Shown here: positions 43,232-59,506 of the stretch, piece after piece
Layout of the letters: the number at the start of each line of letters is the position of its first letter
Position numbering within the stretch: the first letter of the stretch is position 1
Assembly (NCBI RefSeq): GCF_002127215.1
Contig: NZ_NFUT01000001.1
Coordinates: forward strand, 1 to 64,000
Length of the DNA stretch: 64,000 nt
From: Hydrogenophaga sp. IBVHS2
Lineage (GTDB): Bacteria > Pseudomonadota > Gammaproteobacteria > Burkholderiales > Burkholderiaceae_C
Reading direction: 5' to 3'
The notes under the pieces: generated by a model
Told to the model about the DNA's origin: nothing
Seen by the model: the letters and a program-made list of their open reading frames with translations, nothing else
Database searches by the model: none
Translations under genes and position numbers: made by a program

Positions 43232-44215
43232 TCAGTGTTTGTCGAGGCCGGCCGGCGGCCAGTTCTCGAGCTTCATGCCCAAGGTCAGGCCGCGCGAGGC
43301 GAGCACTTCCTTGATCTCGTTGAGCGACTTGCGACCCAGGTTGGGGGTCTTGAGCAGCTCGTTCTCGGTGCGCTGGATCAGGTCACCGATGTAATAGATG
43401 TTCTCGGCCTTCAGGCAGTTGGCCGAACGCACGGTGAGCTCCAGCTCGTCGACCGGGCGCAGCAGGATCGGATCGAACTGCTGCGGGTTGCGGGTGGGCT
43501 CGGACGAGGGGAAGATCTCGGCGCCTTCCAGGTGGGCGAACACGGCCAGCTGCTCGACCAGGATCTTGGCCGATGCGCGCACGGCTTCTTCCGGGCCGAT
43601 GGAACCGTTGGTCTCGATCTCGAGCACCAGCTTGTCCAGATCGGTGCGCTGCTCCACGCGGGCGCTTTCCACGGTGTAGCTCACCCGCTTGACCGGCGAG
43701 AACGACGCGTCGAGGATGATGCGGCCGATGGAACGTGACTGCTCGTCGCCACGGCGCAGGCTGCCAGGCACATAGCCACGGCCCTTTTCCACCTTGATCT
43801 GCATGTCCAGCTTGGCGCCGGCCGACAGGGTGGCGATCACGTGACCGGGATTGACGATCTCGACATCGTGCGGCGTCTGGATGTCGGCCGCCGTCACGAC
43901 GCCCTCACCGTCCTTGCGCAGGCTCAGCGTCACCTCGTCGCGGTTGTGGAGCTTGAACACCACGCCCTTGAGGTTGAGCAGCATGTTGACGACGTCTTCC
44001 TGCACGCCGTCGATGGAGGAGTACTCGTGCACCACACCGGCGATCGTCACCTCGGTCGGGGCGTGACCCACCATCGACGACAGCAGCACGCGGCGCAGCG
44101 CGTTGCCCAGCGTGTGGCCGTAGCCACGCTCGAAGGGCTCCAGGGTCACCTTGGCGCGGTTGGCCGAGACTTGCTCGACATTGATGGTTTTGGGCTTGAG
44201 CAGATTGTTCAGCAT
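43232..44215 (-). CDS. rpoA: RNA polymerase alpha subunit
   Basis: A 327-residue protein. The N-terminal assembly domain has [21 protein letters not shown]. The linker and C-terminal DNA/activator-binding domain follow ([39 protein letters not shown]). It dimerises to start core polymerase assembly and contacts UP elements and activators. Length and position between rpsD and rplQ are standard. Confidence 0.99.
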   Translation of the reverse strand: MLNNLLKPKTINVEQVSANRAKVTLEPFERGYGHTLGNALRRVLLSSMVGHAPTEVTIAGVVHEYSSIDGVQEDVVNMLLNLKGVVFKLHNRDEVTLSLRKDGEGVVTAADIQTPHDVEIVNPGHVIATLSAGAKLDMQIKVEKGRGYVPGSLRRGDEQSRSIGRIILDASFSPVKRVSYTVESARVEQRTDLDKLVLEIETNGSIGPEEAVRASAKILVEQLAVFAHLEGAEIFPSSEPTRNPQQFDPILLRPVDELELTVRSANCLKAENIYYIGDLIQRTENELLKTPNLGRKSLNEIKEVLASRGLTLGMKLENWPPAGLDKH

Positions 44216-44309
44216 TCAGACTTCCTTCAGGACCCTCGGCTCGTTACACCGATAAGGCAGACGGAGCATGGCCCGCCAGGCACCACCGGGGCGCCCGCCG
44301 GGAACGGGA

Positions 44310-44933
44310 TTAACGCGAATACAGTTCGACGATCAGCGATTCGTTGATGTCCGAACCGAACTCGTCGCGGTCGGGCGACTTCTTGAACACGCCTTCGACC
44401 TTGTCGACCGACACGTCGACCCAGCCGGGGAAGCCGATCTGCTTGGCCAGCTCGAGGGCTTCGACCACGCGCGCCTGCTTCTTGGACTTCTCGCGCACGG
44501 CGATGACGTCACCGGCCTTGACGCTGAACGACGGGATGTTGACCGACTTGCCGTTCACGGTGATCGCCTTGTGCGACACCATCTGGCGGGCTTCGGCGCG
44601 GGTGGAGGCAAAACCCATGCGGAACACGACGTTGTCCAGGCGGGACTCGAGCAGCTCCAGCAGGTTGGAGCCGGTGTTGCCGCGGCGGCGGTCGGCTTCG
44701 GCGAAGTAGCGGCGGAACTGGCGCTCCAGCACGCCATAGGTGCGCTTGACCTTCTGCTTCTCACGGAGCTGCAGGCCGAAATCGGAGGTGCGCTGACCGG
44801 AGGTGCGGCCGTGCTGGCCGGGCTTGGAGTCGAACTTGGCCTTGTCGCTGATCGAGCGGCGCGCGCTCTTGAGCAGCAGGTCGGAGCCTTCACGGCGGGA
44901 AAGTTTGGCCTTGGGGCCGAGGTAACGTGCCAC
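44310..44933 (-). CDS. rpsD: 30S ribosomal protein S4
   Basis: A 207-residue S4 protein beginning [16 protein letters not shown], with the S4 RNA-binding domain [27 protein letters not shown]. It is a primary 16S rRNA binder and, in E. coli, the translational repressor of the alpha operon. Here it is preceded by an unusually long 183-base gap that contains a strong hairpin, which could be a control site. Confidence 0.98.
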   Translation of the reverse strand: MARYLGPKAKLSRREGSDLLLKSARRSISDKAKFDSKPGQHGRTSGQRTSDFGLQLREKQKVKRTYGVLERQFRRYFAEADRRRGNTGSNLLELLESRLDNVVFRMGFASTRAEARQMVSHKAITVNGKSVNIPSFSVKAGDVIAVREKSKKQARVVEALELAKQIGFPGWVDVSVDKVEGVFKKSPDRDEFGSDINESLIVELYSR

Positions 44934-45036
44934 GTGGATATCCTTGGTTTAATCTGCCGCGACCGGCCCGACACAAGGTCAGAGGTCATCGCGGGAGCCT
45001 TCCGCTGAGTGCGGGGGCGGTGGGCTTAACAACAAC

Positions 45037-45060
45037 ACCACCGCAGGGGACTGCGGTGGT
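45037..45060 (-). promoter_or_regulatory. strong hairpin in the rpsK-rpsD gap
   Basis: ACCACCGCAG and CTGCGGTGGT form a perfect 10-base-pair stem with a 4-base loop. On the minus strand GTTGTTGTTAAG follows, so it has a broken T tract. It could be a weak terminator/attenuator or an RNA processing or S4-binding site in the rpsD leader. The rest of the gap (44934-45116) shows no gene. Confidence 0.5.
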
Positions 45061-45116
45061 GATCGGGAAAACCCCGGAGTATAGCGCGGCGACGCGCCAC
45101 AACCCGGGATGGGGGA

Positions 45117-45521
45117 TCAGATGCGGCGGCGCTTCTGGGGGCGGCAGCCGTTGTGCGGCACCGGGGTCACGTCGGAGATGGACGTGATGCGGATGCCCAG
45201 GGCGCCGAGGGCGCGCACGGACGACTCGCGGCCCGGACCGGGACCCTTGATCTCGACGTCCAGGTTCTTGATGCCCTGTTCCTGTGCAGCACGGCCGGCC
45301 ACCTCGGAGGCCACCTGGGCGGCAAAGGGCGTCGACTTGCGCGAACCCTTGAAGCCCTGACCACCCGAAGAGGCCCACGACAGTGCGTTGCCCTGGCGGT
45401 CGGTGATGGTGATGATGGTGTTGTTGAACGAGGCGTGAACGTGCGCGATGCCGTCAGCAATGTTCTTGCGAACCTTCTTGCGGACGCGGGCGGCTGCGCT
45501 GCTGGAGGGAGACTTGGCCAT
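45117..45521 (-). CDS. rpsK: 30S ribosomal protein S11
   Basis: A 134-residue S11 protein: [40 protein letters not shown] and the end [11 protein letters not shown] are diagnostic. It lies on the platform of the small subunit. Positioned 18 bases after rpsM. Confidence 0.98.
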   Translation of the reverse strand: MAKSPSSSAAARVRKKVRKNIADGIAHVHASFNNTIITITDRQGNALSWASSGGQGFKGSRKSTPFAAQVASEVAGRAAQEQGIKNLDVEIKGPGPGRESSVRALGALGIRITSISDVTPVPHNGCRPQKRRRI

Positions 45522-45539
45522 GGGGATCCTTCAATCCAA

Positions 45540-45905
45540 TTATTTCTTCAGCGACTGGGCGGCTTTGCGCGGACCCTTGCGCGTACGGGCGTTGGTCTTG
45601 GTCCGCTGACCACGCAGCGGCAGACCACGGCGGTGACGGAAGCCGCGGTAGCAGCCAATGTCCATCAGACGCTTGATGTTCATGGTGGTCTCGCGACGCA
45701 GGTCACCTTCGATGGTGAAGGTGCCGACCTGTTCACGAACCTTTTCGAGTTCGGCGTCGGTCAGATCCTTGATCTTCTTGTCGTAGGCAATGCCGCAGGC
45801 TTCGCAGATCTTGCGAGCACGGGTGCGGCCGATGCCGAAAATGGCCGTCAAGCCGATCTCGGCGTGCTTGTGCGGCGGAATGTTGATACCTGCAATACGA
45901 GCCAT
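45540..45905 (-). CDS. rpsM: 30S ribosomal protein S13
   Basis: A 121-residue S13 protein: [22 protein letters not shown], the H2TH-like [17 protein letters not shown] and the basic tail [15 protein letters not shown]. It contacts tRNA and forms the head bridges with L5. It is the first protein of the alpha-operon group after rpmJ. Confidence 0.98.
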   Translation of the reverse strand: MARIAGINIPPHKHAEIGLTAIFGIGRTRARKICEACGIAYDKKIKDLTDAELEKVREQVGTFTIEGDLRRETTMNIKRLMDIGCYRGFRHRRGLPLRGQRTKTNARTRKGPRKAAQSLKK

Positions 45906-45927
45906 GATGGTCCTCTAACTTAACCTG

Positions 45928-46041
45928 TCAGCCTTGACGCTGCTTGTGACGCGGGTCGGTGCAAATCACACGCACGATGCCGTGGCGCTTGATGATCTTA
46001 CAGTTGCGGCACATTTTCTTGACCGAAGCCGAAACTCTCAT
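45928..46041 (-). CDS. rpmJ: 50S ribosomal protein L36
   Basis: A 37-residue protein, [20 protein letters not shown] continuing to [11 protein letters not shown]. It carries the zinc-binding C+ pattern of three Cys (11, 14, 27) and one His (32). L36 binds the large subunit near helix 89-91. It is standard after infA/secY in this position. The Cys-containing form is the zinc-dependent type. Confidence 0.97.
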   Translation of the reverse strand: MRVSASVKKMCRNCKIIKRHGIVRVICTDPRHKQRQG

Positions 46042-46083
46042 TGTCTTCTCCTAGAAATTCAAAAACATTCGTTGCCGAAGCGC

Positions 46084-46302
46084 TCATTTCGAGCGGAATA
46101 CGATCCTTGCCCGGGTGAGGTCGTAGGGCGTGAGCTCGACTTTCACCTTGTCCCCCGGCAGGATGCGGATGTAATGCATGCGCATCTTGCCGGATATGTG
46201 TCCCAGAACCACGTGGCCGTTTTCGAGCTTGACCCGAAAAGTTGCGTTGGGGAGGTTTTCAATCACCTCACCCTGCATCTCGATCACATCATCCTTGGCC
46301 AT
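46084..46302 (-). CDS. infA: translation initiation factor IF-1
   Basis: A 72-residue OB-fold protein: [42 protein letters not shown] and [13 protein letters not shown]-1 occupies the A site of the 30S subunit during initiation. Its place between secY and rpmJ is typical of betaproteobacteria. It lies six bases after secY. Confidence 0.98.
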   Translation of the reverse strand: MAKDDVIEMQGEVIENLPNATFRVKLENGHVVLGHISGKMRMHYIRILPGDKVKVELTPYDLTRARIVFRSK

Positions 46303-46308
46303 AACAAA

Positions 46309-47628
46309 TCAATTGCCGAGGGAGGTTTTGAAATTGGCCTTTTTCAACAGCGATTCGTATTGCTGGGACATCAGGTAGTTCTGCACCTGGGCCATGAAGT
46401 CCATGGTCACCACCACGATGATCAGCAGGGACGTACCGCCAAAATAGAAAGGCACGTTGTATTCGAGGATCAGGAACTCCGGCAGCAGACACACCGCCGT
46501 GATGTAGACCGCTCCGGCCAGCGTCAGACGCAGCAGGATCTTGTCGATGTAGCGGGCCGTCTGGTCGCCGGGACGAATGCCGGGGATGAAGGCGCCGCTC
46601 TTCTTCAGGTTGTCGGCGGTTTCCCGGCTGTTGAAGACCAGGGCCGTGTAGAAGAAGCAGAAGAAAACGATGGCGGCAGCGTACAGGGCCACATAGATCG
46701 GCTGGCCCGGCGACAGCGCCGACGCGATGTCGCGCAACCAGCGGGTGGAGTCACCGGTGCTGACCCAGCTGACGATGGTGGTCGGCAGCAGGATGATCGA
46801 CGATGCGAAGATGGGCGGGATCACGCCGGCCATGTTGAGCTTGAGCGGCAGGTGCGACGATTGACCGCCATACACCTTGTTGCCCACCTGACGGCGTGCG
46901 TAGTTCACCAGGATCTTGCGCTGGCCACGCTCGACGAACACCACGAAGTAGGTGACCAGGATCACCAGTGCGATGATGAACAGCGACACCAGGATGCTCA
47001 TGGCGCCGGTGCGCACCAGCTCCAGAAGGCCGCCGATGGCATTGGGCAAGCCCGCAGCAATGCCGGCAAAGATCAGGATGGAGATGCCGTTGCCCAGACC
47101 ACGCTCGGTGATCTGCTCGCCCAGCCACATCAGGAACATGGTGCCAGCGACCAGGCTGACCACGGCAGTGAGGCGGAAGCCCATGCCGGGGTCGATCACC
47201 AGGCCGGCCTGGCCTTCGAGGGCCAGGGCGATGCCCATGGCCTGGAAGATCGCCAGACCCAGGGTGCCGAAACGCGTGTACTGCGTGATCTTGCGGCGAC
47301 CGGCCTCGCCCTCTTTCTTCAGCTGCTCGAATGCGGGGACCACATAGGTCATGAGCTGCATGATGATCGAGGCCGAGATGTACGGCATGATGCCGAGCGC
47401 GAACACCGTGAACCGGGACAGCGCGCCGCCCGAGAACATGTTGAACAGGCTCAGGATGCCGCCCTGCTGCCCCTTGAACAGCTGCTCCAGCTGCGCCGGG
47501 TCGATGCCCGGCACAGGGATGTGGGCGCCAATGCGGTACACCACCAGCGCCAGCAACAGGAATACCAGCCGGCGACGCAGGTCACCGAACTTTCCGGTCT
47601 TGGCGAGAGAGGGGTTGCCAGTAGCCAC
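46309..47628 (-). CDS. secY: protein translocase subunit SecY
   Basis: A 439-residue polytopic channel protein with ten membrane helices. Motifs include IPVPGIDP, the plug region [39 protein letters not shown] and the cytosolic loop [14 protein letters not shown]. It forms the SecYEG pore for export and membrane insertion. Normal length and place in the spc operon. Confidence 0.98.
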   Translation of the reverse strand: MATGNPSLAKTGKFGDLRRRLVFLLLALVVYRIGAHIPVPGIDPAQLEQLFKGQQGGILSLFNMFSGGALSRFTVFALGIMPYISASIIMQLMTYVVPAFEQLKKEGEAGRRKITQYTRFGTLGLAIFQAMGIALALEGQAGLVIDPGMGFRLTAVVSLVAGTMFLMWLGEQITERGLGNGISILIFAGIAAGLPNAIGGLLELVRTGAMSILVSLFIIALVILVTYFVVFVERGQRKILVNYARRQVGNKVYGGQSSHLPLKLNMAGVIPPIFASSIILLPTTIVSWVSTGDSTRWLRDIASALSPGQPIYVALYAAAIVFFCFFYTALVFNSRETADNLKKSGAFIPGIRPGDQTARYIDKILLRLTLAGAVYITAVCLLPEFLILEYNVPFYFGGTSLLIIVVVTMDFMAQVQNYLMSQQYESLLKKANFKTSLGN

Positions 47629-47651
47629 AGATGGGTTCCGTCAGATCGGTA

Positions 47652-48083
47652 TCAGGCCACGCTGCCGCCGGCTGCCTCGATGGCGGCCTTGGCACCTGCG
47701 GTGGCGGCGATGTCCTTGAGGGTCACGGCGCGGGTGATCTCGCCGGTCTTGATGACCTTCACGCGCTTGGCGAGGTTGGCCACCAAGCCAGCCTGCTTCA
47801 GCACGAGCACGTCGATCTCGGCGACATCCAGACCGTTCAGGTCGGACAGGGTCACTTCCGCATTGAACTGCAGCAGGGCGGACTTGAAACCGCGCTTGGG
47901 CAGACGCCGCTGCAGCGGCATCTGACCGCCTTCGAAGCCGACCTTGTGGTAGCCGCCCGAGCGGGATTTCTGGCCCTTGTGACCGCGACCGGCGGTCTTG
48001 CCCAGGCCGGAGCCGATGCCACGACCCACGCGACGCTTGGCGTGCTTGGCGCCGCTGGCGGGCTTGATGGTGTTGAGTTGCAT
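47652..48083 (-). CDS. rplO: 50S ribosomal protein L15
   Basis: A 143-residue L15 protein: [39 protein letters not shown], and the C-terminal [22 protein letters not shown]. It is a late-assembling 23S rRNA binder. Ends 23 bases before secY. Confidence 0.98.
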   Translation of the reverse strand: MQLNTIKPASGAKHAKRRVGRGIGSGLGKTAGRGHKGQKSRSGGYHKVGFEGGQMPLQRRLPKRGFKSALLQFNAEVTLSDLNGLDVAEIDVLVLKQAGLVANLAKRVKVIKTGEITRAVTLKDIAATAGAKAAIEAAGGSVA

Positions 48084-48097
48084 GTCAGGGGCTCCGA

Positions 48098-48280
48098 TCA
48101 GAGGACTTTGACCAGGTAGCTGATCTTGTTGATCATGCCGCGCACGGCCGGGGTGTCCTGCAGCTCGCTCACGCTGTTGAGCTTGCGCAGACCCAGGCCG
48201 CGCACGGTGGCGCGGTGGTCCTGCTTGCAGCCGATGGGGCTGCGGACCAGCTGGACTTTGACGGTGGTTTGGGTGGTCAT
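48098..48280 (-). CDS. rpmD: 50S ribosomal protein L30
   Basis: A 60-residue L30 protein: [27 protein letters not shown] is the family core. The start at ATG 48280 gives [10 protein letters not shown], the usual length; an ATG at 48295 would add five non-family residues. Between rpsE and rplO as expected. Confidence 0.97.
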   Translation of the reverse strand: MTTQTTVKVQLVRSPIGCKQDHRATVRGLGLRKLNSVSELQDTPAVRGMINKISYLVKVL

Positions 48281-48291
48281 GGTCGTTCCTA

Positions 48292-48810
48292 TCAACCCAG
48301 GATGTCTTCCACCGACTTGCCGCGCTTGGCAGCGACGTCGGCGGGAGTGGTCGAGTTCTTCAGGGCGTCCAGGGTGGCGCGCACGAGGTTGTACGGGTTG
48401 CTCGAGCCATGGCTCTTGGCCACGACGTCGGTCACACCCAGCACCTCGAACACGGCACGCATCGGACCGCCGGCGATGATGCCGGTACCCTTGACGGCGG
48501 GCAGCATCATGACGTTGGCGGCACCGTGCTCACCGGTCACGCTGTGGTGCAGCGAACCGTTGCGCAGGGACACCTTGATCATGTTGCGGCGGGCCTGCTC
48601 CATGGCCTTCTGCACGGCCACGGGCACTTCGCGGGCCTTGCCCTTGCCCATGCCGACGCGGCCGTCGCCGTCACCGACCACGGTCAGTGCTGCGAAACCG
48701 AGGATGCGACCGCCCTTGACCACCTTGGTCACGCGGTTGATCGCGATCATCTTCTCGCGCAGACCGTCGTCGTTCGCTTCGTTCTTGATGTTTGCCTGAA
48801 ATTTAGCCAT
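48292..48810 (-). CDS. rpsE: 30S ribosomal protein S5
   Basis: A 172-residue S5 protein: [23 protein letters not shown] and [20 protein letters not shown] form the dsRNA-binding half, with the S5 C-terminal domain from about residue 95. It acts in decoding accuracy and mRNA helicase function at the entry channel. Confidence 0.98.
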   Translation of the reverse strand: MAKFQANIKNEANDDGLREKMIAINRVTKVVKGGRILGFAALTVVGDGDGRVGMGKGKAREVPVAVQKAMEQARRNMIKVSLRNGSLHHSVTGEHGAANVMMLPAVKGTGIIAGGPMRAVFEVLGVTDVVAKSHGSSNPYNLVRATLDALKNSTTPADVAAKRGKSVEDILG

Positions 48811-48827
48811 TTTGGTATCCCGTCCGA

Positions 48828-49193
48828 TCAGAACTGCAGGCCGGCTTCACGGGCTGCGTCGGCCAGAGCCTTGACGCGACCGTGGTAGGCGAAGCCGGAG
48901 CGGTCGAAGGCGACCTTCTCGATGCCGGCAGCCTTGGCCTTTTCAGCGATGCGCTTGCCGATCAGTGCTGCGGCAGCGGCGTTGCCGCCCTTGCCGGAGG
49001 CACCCAGCTGGGCGCGGACTTCGGCTTCGGCGGTCGAGGCCGAAGCCAGCACACGGGAACCGTCGTCGGAAATGACGTTGGCGTAGATGTGCAGGTTGGT
49101 GCGGTTGACCGTCAGACGCACGGCGCCCTGCTGGGCGATGCGGATGCGGGTCTGACGGGCGCGGCGCAGGCGTTGCTCTTTTTTGGTCAACAT
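48828..49193 (-). CDS. rplR: 50S ribosomal protein L18
   Basis: A 121-residue L18 protein: basic start [15 protein letters not shown], the core [15 protein letters not shown] and the C-terminal end [27 protein letters not shown]. It binds 5S rRNA with L5 and L25. Confidence 0.98.
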   Translation of the reverse strand: MLTKKEQRLRRARQTRIRIAQQGAVRLTVNRTNLHIYANVISDDGSRVLASASTAEAEVRAQLGASGKGGNAAAAALIGKRIAEKAKAAGIEKVAFDRSGFAYHGRVKALADAAREAGLQF

Positions 49194-49204
49194 GATCGGC
49201 GTCC

Positions 49205-49738
49205 TTATTTCTTCTTGGTTTCCTTGATCACGACCTTCTCATCCGCATAACGGATGCCCTTGCCCTTGTAGGGCTCGGGAGGACGGACCGCACGGACCTC
49301 GGAAGCCACCTGACCCACGCGCTGGCGGTCGGCACCCTTGATGACGATTTCGGTGGGCGTCGGGGTTGCCACCTGGATGCCGGCCGGCATATCGATGACC
49401 ACCGGGTGGGAATAGCCCACGTTCAGGTTGAGCTTGGTGCCCTGGGCCTGGGCCTTGTAGCCCACGCCGATCAGGGTCAGCTTCTTCTCGAAGCCCTTGC
49501 TCACACCGTTGACCATGTTGTTCACCAGCTGGCGCAGGGTGCCGGACATGGCATTGGCCTCGCGGGACTCGTCGACCGGGACGAAGGTCAGCGAACCTGC
49601 CTTGTTCTCGATCTTCACCAGCGGGTTCAGGTTCAGGCTGAGGGCGCCCAGGGCACCCTTGACGTTCACCTGCGTGTCGTTCACCGCGACGTCGATCCCT
49701 GCGGGAACGACGACGGGCAGTTTTCCAATACGTGACAT
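49205..49738 (-). CDS. rplF: 50S ribosomal protein L6
   Basis: A 177-residue L6 protein: [36 protein letters not shown], the signature [13 protein letters not shown] and a Lys-rich end. It lies at the GTPase-associated region of the large subunit. Follows rpsH by 23 bases. Confidence 0.98.
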   Translation of the reverse strand: MSRIGKLPVVVPAGIDVAVNDTQVNVKGALGALSLNLNPLVKIENKAGSLTFVPVDESREANAMSGTLRQLVNNMVNGVSKGFEKKLTLIGVGYKAQAQGTKLNLNVGYSHPVVIDMPAGIQVATPTPTEIVIKGADRQRVGQVASEVRAVRPPEPYKGKGIRYADEKVVIKETKKK

Positions 49739-49761
49739 TCAGTCTCTCCTCAATGCCCGCG

Positions 49762-50157
49762 TCAGGCGACGTAACACAGGACTTCGCCACCCACGCCGGA
49801 GGCGCGGGCCTTGCGATCGGTCATCACGCCCTTCGGGGTGGTGACGATAGCGACGCCCAGACCGTTCATGACCTGGGGGATGGCGTCACGGCCGCGGTAG
49901 ATGCGCAGGCCGGGACGGCTCACGCGCTCGATGCGCTCGATGACGGGACGGCCGGCGTAGTACTTGAGGGAAATCTCGAGTTCGCTCTTGCCGCCGTCGG
50001 TCTTGACCTGGAAGCCGTCGATGTAGCCTTCGTCCTTCAGGACCTGGGCAATGGCAGCCTTGACTTTGGAAGACGGCATCGAAACGGAGGCCTTTTCAAC
50101 GGCCTGCGCATTCCGGATGCGGGTCAACATGTCGGCGATAGGATCACTCATGCTCAT
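49762..50157 (-). CDS. rpsH: 30S ribosomal protein S8
   Basis: A 131-residue S8 protein: [15 protein letters not shown] start, [28 protein letters not shown], and the end [22 protein letters not shown]. In E. coli S8 is the translational repressor of the spc operon, acting at the rplE start; whether such a site exists here was not resolved. Confidence 0.98.
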   Translation of the reverse strand: MSMSDPIADMLTRIRNAQAVEKASVSMPSSKVKAAIAQVLKDEGYIDGFQVKTDGGKSELEISLKYYAGRPVIERIERVSRPGLRIYRGRDAIPQVMNGLGVAIVTTPKGVMTDRKARASGVGGEVLCYVA

Positions 50158-50175
50158 GTGGGTTTCTCCTATGGC

Positions 50176-50481
50176 TTACCAGCTGGCTTTGGTCACGCCA
50201 GGGATCTCGCCGGCAAATGCCATCTCGCGAACCTTGGCACGGGCCAGACCGAAGTAGTTGAAGGTGCCGCGCGGACGACCGGTGATCTCGCAGCGGTTGC
50301 GCTGGCGGGTCGGGTTGGCGTTGCGGGGCAGTTTCTGCAGAGCCAGGCGAGCGGCGTCGCGCTCCTCGTCGGAACGCTTGGCGTCGCCGGCGATGGCCTT
50401 GAGCTCGTTGTATTTGTTGGCGAACTTGGCGGCGAGCTTCTCGCGCTTGAGTTCACGTTGGAGTAGTGCTTGTTTAGCCAC
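50176..50481 (-). CDS. rpsN: 30S ribosomal protein S14
   Basis: A 101-residue long-form S14 protein without the zinc cysteines: [44 protein letters not shown] and the end [10 protein letters not shown]. The start is a GTG at 50481, preceded by GAGGTG four bases upstream; no ATG gives the correct N-terminus. Confidence 0.97.
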   Translation of the reverse strand: MAKQALLQRELKREKLAAKFANKYNELKAIAGDAKRSDEERDAARLALQKLPRNANPTRQRNRCEITGRPRGTFNYFGLARAKVREMAFAGEIPGVTKASW

Positions 50482-50489
50482 GCGCCACC

Positions 50490-51029
50490 TCAGTTCTTGA
50501 ACGGGAAACGGAAACCAGCCAGCAGTGCCTTGCACTCTTCGTCGGTCTTGGCGGTTGTCGTGATGCTGATGTTCAGGCCGCGCAGGGCATCGACCTTGTC
50601 GTACTCGATCTCGGGGAAGATGATCTGTTCCTTGACGCCGATGTTGTAGTTGCCACGGCCATCGAAGGAACGACCCGAGATGCCGCGGAAGTCGCGCACG
50701 CGGGGCAGGGCCACGGTGACGAAGCGGTCCAGGAATTCGTACATGCGGGCGCCACGCAGGGTGACCATGCAGCCGATGGGCTGCTGCTCGCGGATCTTGA
50801 AGCCGGCGATGGCCTTCTTGGCCTTGGTGACCACCGGCTTCTGGCCGGAGATCTTGGTCAGGTCGCCCACGGCGTTGTCCATGACCTTCTTGTCGGCCAC
50901 GGCCTCGCTCACGCCCATGTTCAGCGTGATCTTGGTGATGCGAGGCACCTCCATGACCGACTTGTAGCCAAACTTGGTGACCAGCTCGGGTGCGACCTTG
51001 TCGCGGTAGATGTCTTGAAAGCGTGCCAT
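50490..51029 (-). CDS. rplE: 50S ribosomal protein L5
   Basis: A 179-residue L5 protein: [20 protein letters not shown], the signature [17 protein letters not shown] and a C-terminal [18 protein letters not shown]. It binds 5S rRNA and touches P-site tRNA. ATG 51029 is chosen because AAGGTGG is seven bases upstream; the ATG at 51035 is too close to it. Confidence 0.97.
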   Translation of the reverse strand: MARFQDIYRDKVAPELVTKFGYKSVMEVPRITKITLNMGVSEAVADKKVMDNAVGDLTKISGQKPVVTKAKKAIAGFKIREQQPIGCMVTLRGARMYEFLDRFVTVALPRVRDFRGISGRSFDGRGNYNIGVKEQIIFPEIEYDKVDALRGLNISITTTAKTDEECKALLAGFRFPFKN

Positions 51030-51031
51030 GG

Positions 51032-51352
51032 TCATGCCACCTTGATCTCTTCGCCGCTGGACTTGAAGACGCGCACTTTCTTGCCGTCAGCCAGGAGCTT
51101 GATGCCCACGCGATCTGCCTTGCCCGTGGCACCATTGAAGATGGCGATGTTGGACTGGTGGATGGGCATGGTTTTTTCGATGATGCCGCCGGTCACACCC
51201 TTCATGGGGTTCGGCTTGGCGTGCTTCTTGACGATGTTCACGCCTTCGACGACCAGCTTGCTGTCGTCGGCACGGAGCACGACCTTGCCGCGCTTGCCCT
51301 TGTCGCGTCCTGCGATCACGATGACTTCGTCACCACTGCGAATCTTGTTCAT
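51032..51352 (-). CDS. rplX: 50S ribosomal protein L24
   Basis: A 106-residue L24 protein with the KOW motif [18 protein letters not shown] and [16 protein letters not shown]. It is an assembly initiator for the large subunit. Stops two bases before the rplE start. Confidence 0.98.
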   Translation of the reverse strand: MNKIRSGDEVIVIAGRDKGKRGKVVLRADDSKLVVEGVNIVKKHAKPNPMKGVTGGIIEKTMPIHQSNIAIFNGATGKADRVGIKLLADGKKVRVFKSSGEEIKVA

Positions 51353-51361
51353 GATGATTCC

Positions 51362-51730
51362 TCAGAGAACCTCGGGCGCCAGCGACACGATCTTCATGAA
51401 CTTTTCGGTGCGCAGCTCGCGCGTCACCGGTCCGAAGATGCGGGTGCCGATGGGCTCCAGCTTGGCGTTGAGCAACACAGCGGCGTTGCCATCGAATTTG
51501 ATCAGGGCGCCGTCCTGACGACGGATGCCCTTGGCGGTGCGGACCACCACAGCGTTGTAAACCTCGCCTTTTTTGACGCGGCCACGGGGCGCTGCTTCTT
51601 TGATGGTGACCTTGATGACGTCGCCCACGCTGGCGTAACGCCGCTTGGAGCCGCCGAGCACCTTGATGCACATCACGGACTTGGCACCCGTGTTGTCAGC
51701 AACATCGAGTCGAGATTGCGTTTGGATCAT
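51362..51730 (-). CDS. rplN: 50S ribosomal protein L14
   Basis: A 122-residue L14 protein: [42 protein letters not shown] and the end IVSLAPEVL. It is the first gene of this ribosomal run. In E. coli the upstream neighbours would be rpsQ and rpmC, but here the upstream gene is glpD, so the S10-spc array is broken at this point. Confidence 0.98.
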   Translation of the reverse strand: MIQTQSRLDVADNTGAKSVMCIKVLGGSKRRYASVGDVIKVTIKEAAPRGRVKKGEVYNAVVVRTAKGIRRQDGALIKFDGNAAVLLNAKLEPIGTRIFGPVTRELRTEKFMKIVSLAPEVL

Positions 51731-51880
51731 TTGATTTAAGTCCCAACTTGAATCCCTACAGCCACCGTGGCCGGAGGTGATCAGTCTTGGGCCCGTCGTA
51801 CAGGCAGCAACCGGTGTTTGACGCCGGCCACCACCCTTCGGTGGGCAGAAAGCTATCCGCTTTTTAAAGCGAAGCCGCGC

Positions 51881-51909
51881 AGTATGGCATGCCCGCCAGC
51901 GGCTGTCAA
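51881..51909 (-). promoter_or_regulatory. sigma-70 promoter of the spc-alpha ribosomal operon
   Basis: On the minus strand there is a perfect TTGACA (51904-51909), a 17-base spacer and CATACT (51881-51886). The -35 overlaps the glpD stop codon. Transcription from about 51874 gives a 145-base leader to rplN. That leader contains a CCACC-GAAG-GGTGG hairpin but no open reading frame of note. Confidence 0.8.
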
Positions 51910-53468
51910 GCGATGGGCAGGTAGCGCCGGCACAACGCGAGGAAGTCCTCGAGATCGGCCGCCGGCCGGGCCGGCAGGCCGGCACGGGCGGCCTCCGCGG
52001 CCAGCAGCGCAGCCACGGCAGGGGCCATGCGGGCGGCTTCGGTCGCGTCCAGGAAGAGGGACCGCCAGCGGCGGGCCAGCACGTCCTCGACGGTGCGGGC
52101 ATGCTCGTGCCGGAAGGCGTAGCGCACCATGGCGTCGGTGAGGCCCATGCCCAGAGGGGTCGAGTCGCCACAGGCGCTCACCGCCGGCGCTTCTGCACCA
52201 AAAATGTGCATTCCGGGTTCGGCATGCAGCGGCATGGCGGGAGCGCCGACGTCGGGAGCCCCCATCAGGGCATGGCGCTGCGTCTGGCCACCGGCGCGGG
52301 CGGGCAGCAGGCCGGCCTGGAAGCACCGGGTCATCACATCGTCGGCCATGGCCCGGTAGGTGGTCCATTTGCCGCCGGTGACCGTGACCATGCGCCCGTC
52401 GATGACGATGGTGTGCTCCCGGGACAGGGTCCGGGTCTCGCCCTCGTCGGCCGCAGGCGGGGCGACCAGCGGGCGCAGACCGACCCACAGACTGCGGATG
52501 TCGCGGCGGCGCACCGGGCGGCTCAGGGCCTTGCCGGCCTCGCTGAGGATGAAATCCAGTTCTTCGGCAAACGCATCGGGCTCCCGGGGCAGATCGCTGC
52601 GGGGTGTGTCGGTGGTGCCCAGGATCAGCTTGCCCAGCCAGGGCACGGCGAACAGCACGCGGCCATCTCGGGTCCGGGGCACCAGCAGGGCGTGGCGGCC
52701 GGGCATGAAATCGCGGTCGACCACCACGTGCACGCCCTGGCTGGGACTGACCATGCGCGACGGCGTGCCGGCGGCGCTGCGCAAGGCGTCGACCCAGACG
52801 CCGGTGGCATTGACGACGCAGCGGGCGCGCACGCTGCGCTCGGCGCCGCCCAGGCGGTCTTTCAGGGTGGCCCGGGTCAGGTCGGCGTCGGGCCGCAGGC
52901 CGGTGACCTCCAGGTAATTGAACAGGCGGCCGCCGGCCGCCTCGGCGGTGCGGGCCAGGGCCAGCGCCAGCCGGGCATCGTCGAACTGACCGTCCCAGTA
53001 CTGCACGCCGCCGCGCAGGCCGCGCTCCTGCACCCCCGGCAGGGCCTGCAGCGCCTCGGCGCGCGAGAGGAATTCGGTGCGGCCCAGACCGGCCTTGCCG
53101 GCCAGCAGGTCATAGAGCTTGAGGCCCAGGCCATAAAAAGGCGTCTGCCACCAGCGGTACGACGGCATGACGAAGGGCAGCGGCTGCGCCAGATGGGGCG
53201 CCACGCTGAGCACGGTGGCGCGTTCGGCCAGGGCTTCCCGCACCAGCGAGAGGTTGCCCTGGGCCAGGTAACGCACGCCGCCGTGCAGCAATTTGGTGGA
53301 GCGGGAGGACGTGCCGCCCGCAAAGTCGTGCGACTCGGCCAGCACGACCGAAAAACCCCGCAGGACCGCGTCGAGCGCCACGCCCAGCCCGGTCGCACCG
53401 CCGCCGACGACCAGCAGGTCGACGGGCTCGTCGGGCGACAGGGTGGCGAGGCGCTCTTCGCGGATCAT
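51906..53468 (-). CDS. glpD: aerobic glycerol-3-phosphate dehydrogenase
   Basis: A 520-residue FAD enzyme of the inner membrane surface that oxidises sn-glycerol 3-phosphate to dihydroxyacetone phosphate and passes electrons to quinone. The FAD site [22 protein letters not shown] is at residues 17-38. [39 protein letters not shown] and [13 protein letters not shown] are all GlpD motifs. It is the last gene of the glpSTPQUVD operon, 16 bases after glpV, and runs directly into the ribosomal promoter. Confidence 0.96.
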   Translation of the reverse strand: MIREERLATLSPDEPVDLLVVGGGATGLGVALDAVLRGFSVVLAESHDFAGGTSSRSTKLLHGGVRYLAQGNLSLVREALAERATVLSVAPHLAQPLPFVMPSYRWWQTPFYGLGLKLYDLLAGKAGLGRTEFLSRAEALQALPGVQERGLRGGVQYWDGQFDDARLALALARTAEAAGGRLFNYLEVTGLRPDADLTRATLKDRLGGAERSVRARCVVNATGVWVDALRSAAGTPSRMVSPSQGVHVVVDRDFMPGRHALLVPRTRDGRVLFAVPWLGKLILGTTDTPRSDLPREPDAFAEELDFILSEAGKALSRPVRRRDIRSLWVGLRPLVAPPAADEGETRTLSREHTIVIDGRMVTVTGGKWTTYRAMADDVMTRCFQAGLLPARAGGQTQRHALMGAPDVGAPAMPLHAEPGMHIFGAEAPAVSACGDSTPLGMGLTDAMVRYAFRHEHARTVEDVLARRWRSLFLDATEAARMAPAVAALLAAEAARAGLPARPAADLEDFLALCRRYLPIA

Positions 53469-53484
53469 GCGGGTCCCGTGCGGA

Positions 53485-55218
<1,734 letters not shown>

Positions 55219-55321
55219 GAATGTCTCCTCTGTGTAGGCTGCCCCGGACGGGAACGCAGGCTCGGCCCCGGGGCAGCGATCGGGCCGAATCGGAAGGAAA
55301 GGAATGCGGAACGGCGGCGGA

Positions 55322-55630
55322 TCAGCCCTTGCGCATGACCAGCAGCAGCCAGACGACCGAGATGCCGAAGCTGACCCACACGCTGGGCTCCTCGGCCATC
55401 GACAGGCGCTCGGCGATCCAGCCGGCCAGGCCGACAAACGCCAGGTTGATGTAGGCCGCGCCCAGCAGGCCCACGAACAGGCGGTCGCCGCGCGTGGTCT
55501 TCATGGGCAGGAAACCCTTGCGCTCGGTGGTGGGGGAGCGGACCTCCCACACCGTCATGCCGATCAGCATGAGCGCGATGACGGTGAAGAAGACGGCCAC
55601 CGGTGTGGTCCAGACCATCCAGGCAAACAT
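55322..55630 (-). CDS. glpU: small membrane protein GlpU (DUF2160-like)
   Basis: A 102-residue protein with three membrane helices (about 5-27, 49-71, 82-99) and a conserved-looking cytosolic loop RSPTTERKGFLPMKTTRGDR. A protein of this type, GlpU, is encoded at the same place in rhizobial glpSTPQUV operons, where its function is not known. It may be an accessory subunit of the transporter. It lies 10 bases after glpQ; the 103-base gap to glpV shows no gene. Confidence 0.8.
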   Translation of the reverse strand: MFAWMVWTTPVAVFFTVIALMLIGMTVWEVRSPTTERKGFLPMKTTRGDRLFVGLLGAAYINLAFVGLAGWIAERLSMAEEPSVWVSFGISVVWLLLVMRKG

Positions 55631-55640
55631 GGCGGCTCCT

Positions 55641-59492
<3,852 letters not shown>

Positions 59493-59506
59493 GGGGATGA
59501 ATCGAA

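Noticed and set aside
45934-47925. A 663-codon open frame on the plus strand across rpmJ, infA and secY
   Set aside because: It is antisense to well-identified essential genes; the His/Asp/Gln-rich translation has no recognisable domain.
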